Origin: an uncultured Christensenellaceae bacterium
GTDB taxonomy: Bacteria; Bacillota; Clostridia; Christensenellales; Christensenellaceae
Direction: 5' to 3'
DNA: 5,150 nucleotides
Assembly (NCBI GenBank): GCA_934438035.1
Contig: CAKSBK010000099.1
Coordinates: 1 to 5,150, forward strand
In this document: positions 4,621 through 5,150 of the stretch, piece by piece
Layout of the letters: every line of letters starts with the position of its first letter
Numbering within the stretch: the stretch's first letter is position 1
Notes under the pieces: model-generated
What the model saw: only the letters and a program-made list of their open reading frames with translations
The model's database searches: none
What the model was told of the DNA's origin: nothing
Position numbers and translations under genes: made by a program

Positions 4621-4626
4621 CTCCTT
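4621..4626 (-). promoter_or_regulatory. Ribosome binding site choosing between two ATGs
   Basis: AAGGAG on the minus strand is 7 bases from the ATG at 4611-4613, and far too close to the one at 4617-4619 for normal initiation. Confidence 0.7.
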
Positions 4627-4657
4627 AAAATTCTTCATTCTCATTTTCAGTATGTAT

Positions 4658-4686
4658 ATTATATAGTCTTCCCCATAATTTGGCAA
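4658..4686 (-). promoter_or_regulatory. SigA-type promoter of the diverged GNAT gene
   Basis: On the minus strand the -35 TTGCCA (4681-4686) and a perfect -10 TATAAT (4658-4663) are 17 bases apart. The predicted start near 4651 gives a leader of about 38 bases. This makes the GNAT gene independent of the upstream carboxypeptidase gene. Confidence 0.85.
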
Positions 4687-4744
4687 TTGCTTTTTTTTGA
4701 ATATATTGTAAAAGCGCCTTTTTTATGCTTATTTTACATATTTG

Positions 4745-5150
4745 TTACCATTTTTCATTAAATAATTCCGCAAACGCGCCTATAATACCGCTTGCCGCCG
4801 CCGTCATGTTTTCCCATTCCTCAAAGGAATATGCGTAAGGGCTCATGTTATAAGGCGTAAGCTCGATTAAAAGACAGGGCTTTTTAAAGCGCTCCCTAAA
4901 CCAATTTTCATAGCCGGCGGCGTATATTTCGGGATTTTTTGAAACCTCGTTTAAGCGGTAGCCGCTTCTTAAGGAAAGCTCTTCTGCAAGCCTCTTGCTT
5001 TTAGTAAATACCTCGGGAGTATTTTCATCCGCAAAATAAATCTCCTCCCCCTTTGCGTGAAAGCTTAAAGCGGCGGCGGGGGCTATTTTCTTTGTAAACT
5101 CCGCCATTGCCGACGTCTCTTTTTCACTCAGCGGATAATAACCCTTAAAG
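4745..5150 (-). CDS. M14-family zinc carboxypeptidase, C-terminal part (5' end outside window)
   Basis: The last 134 residues are visible, and the frame is open to the right edge, so the ATG at 5107 is internal. The fragment begins FKGYYPLSEKETSAMAEFTK, the family's conserved approach to the active site. SFHAKGEEIYF supplies the third zinc ligand (His 31 of the fragment). AAGYENWFRERFKKPCLLIE supplies the catalytic Glu (96) in the LIELTP strand. Relatives of this type act on peptidoglycan stem peptides (gamma-D-glutamyl-diamino acid peptidases) in sporulating Firmicutes; the exact substrate is inference. The HxxE zinc motif and any signal peptide lie outside the window. The protein ends shortly after the catalytic domain, so no C-terminal extension is present. 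Confidence 0.88.
   Translation of the reverse strand, partial: FKGYYPLSEKETSAMAEFTKKIAPAAALSFHAKGEEIYFADENTPEVFTKSKRLAEELSLRSGYRLNEVSKNPEIYAAGYENWFRERFKKPCLLIELTPYNMSPYAYSFEEWENMTAAASGIIGAFAELFNEKW

Noticed and set aside
4708..4737. GTAAAA...TTTTAC inverted repeat as terminator of the M14 carboxypeptidase gene
   Set aside because: The stem is weak and interrupted, and on the minus strand it is followed by A-rich rather than T-rich sequence.

Overview
The window looks like chromosomal DNA from an anaerobic, spore-forming Clostridia-type Firmicute. The reasons are a clear forespore sigma factor (SigG), AGGAGG-type ribosome binding sites, consensus TTGACA/TATAAT-like promoters with 17-base spacers, AT-rich intergenic DNA and Rho-independent terminators. 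No species can be named from the sequence alone. No rRNA, tRNA or CRISPR array was seen.

Positions 1-703, left part. A metal-responsive operon runs on the minus strand: an ArsR/SmtB-family repressor of CadC type (start best placed at 546) followed 6 bases later by the N-terminus of a P1B-type Zn/Cd/Pb ATPase that leaves the window at base 1. The repressor has a near-perfect 10-2-10 operator just downstream of its -10 box, so the operon looks self-regulated by metal.

Positions 639-1563. Divergent from it is sigG, the late forespore sigma factor, with a SigF/SigG-type promoter match upstream and a strong terminator downstream. In this window it is not next to spoIIGA-sigE, its usual neighbours.

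Positions about 1680-3560 form an accessory island, more AT-rich by eye and looking decayed. It begins with an Xre-type repressor whose promoter is bracketed by two near-identical 18-base palindromes. A 17-codon stub of a coupled second gene follows, perhaps ImmA/IrrE-like. Next come a DUF4417 gene lacking its N-terminus, a small toxin-like domain (possibly a BECR-fold nuclease) broken by two -1 frameshifts, and an intact 112-residue ORF that overlaps the toxin stop by ATGA and is best read as its immunity protein. The island looks like a phage- or element-derived toxin/immunity cassette in which the toxin has decayed and the immunity gene survived.

Positions 3582-5150. The rest is on the minus strand: a RimJ/RimL-type GNAT acetyltransferase, a second diverged GNAT protein with its own consensus promoter, and the C-terminal half of an M14 zinc carboxypeptidase cut by the right edge. 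A terminator hairpin separates the two GNAT genes, and another closes the set facing the island.
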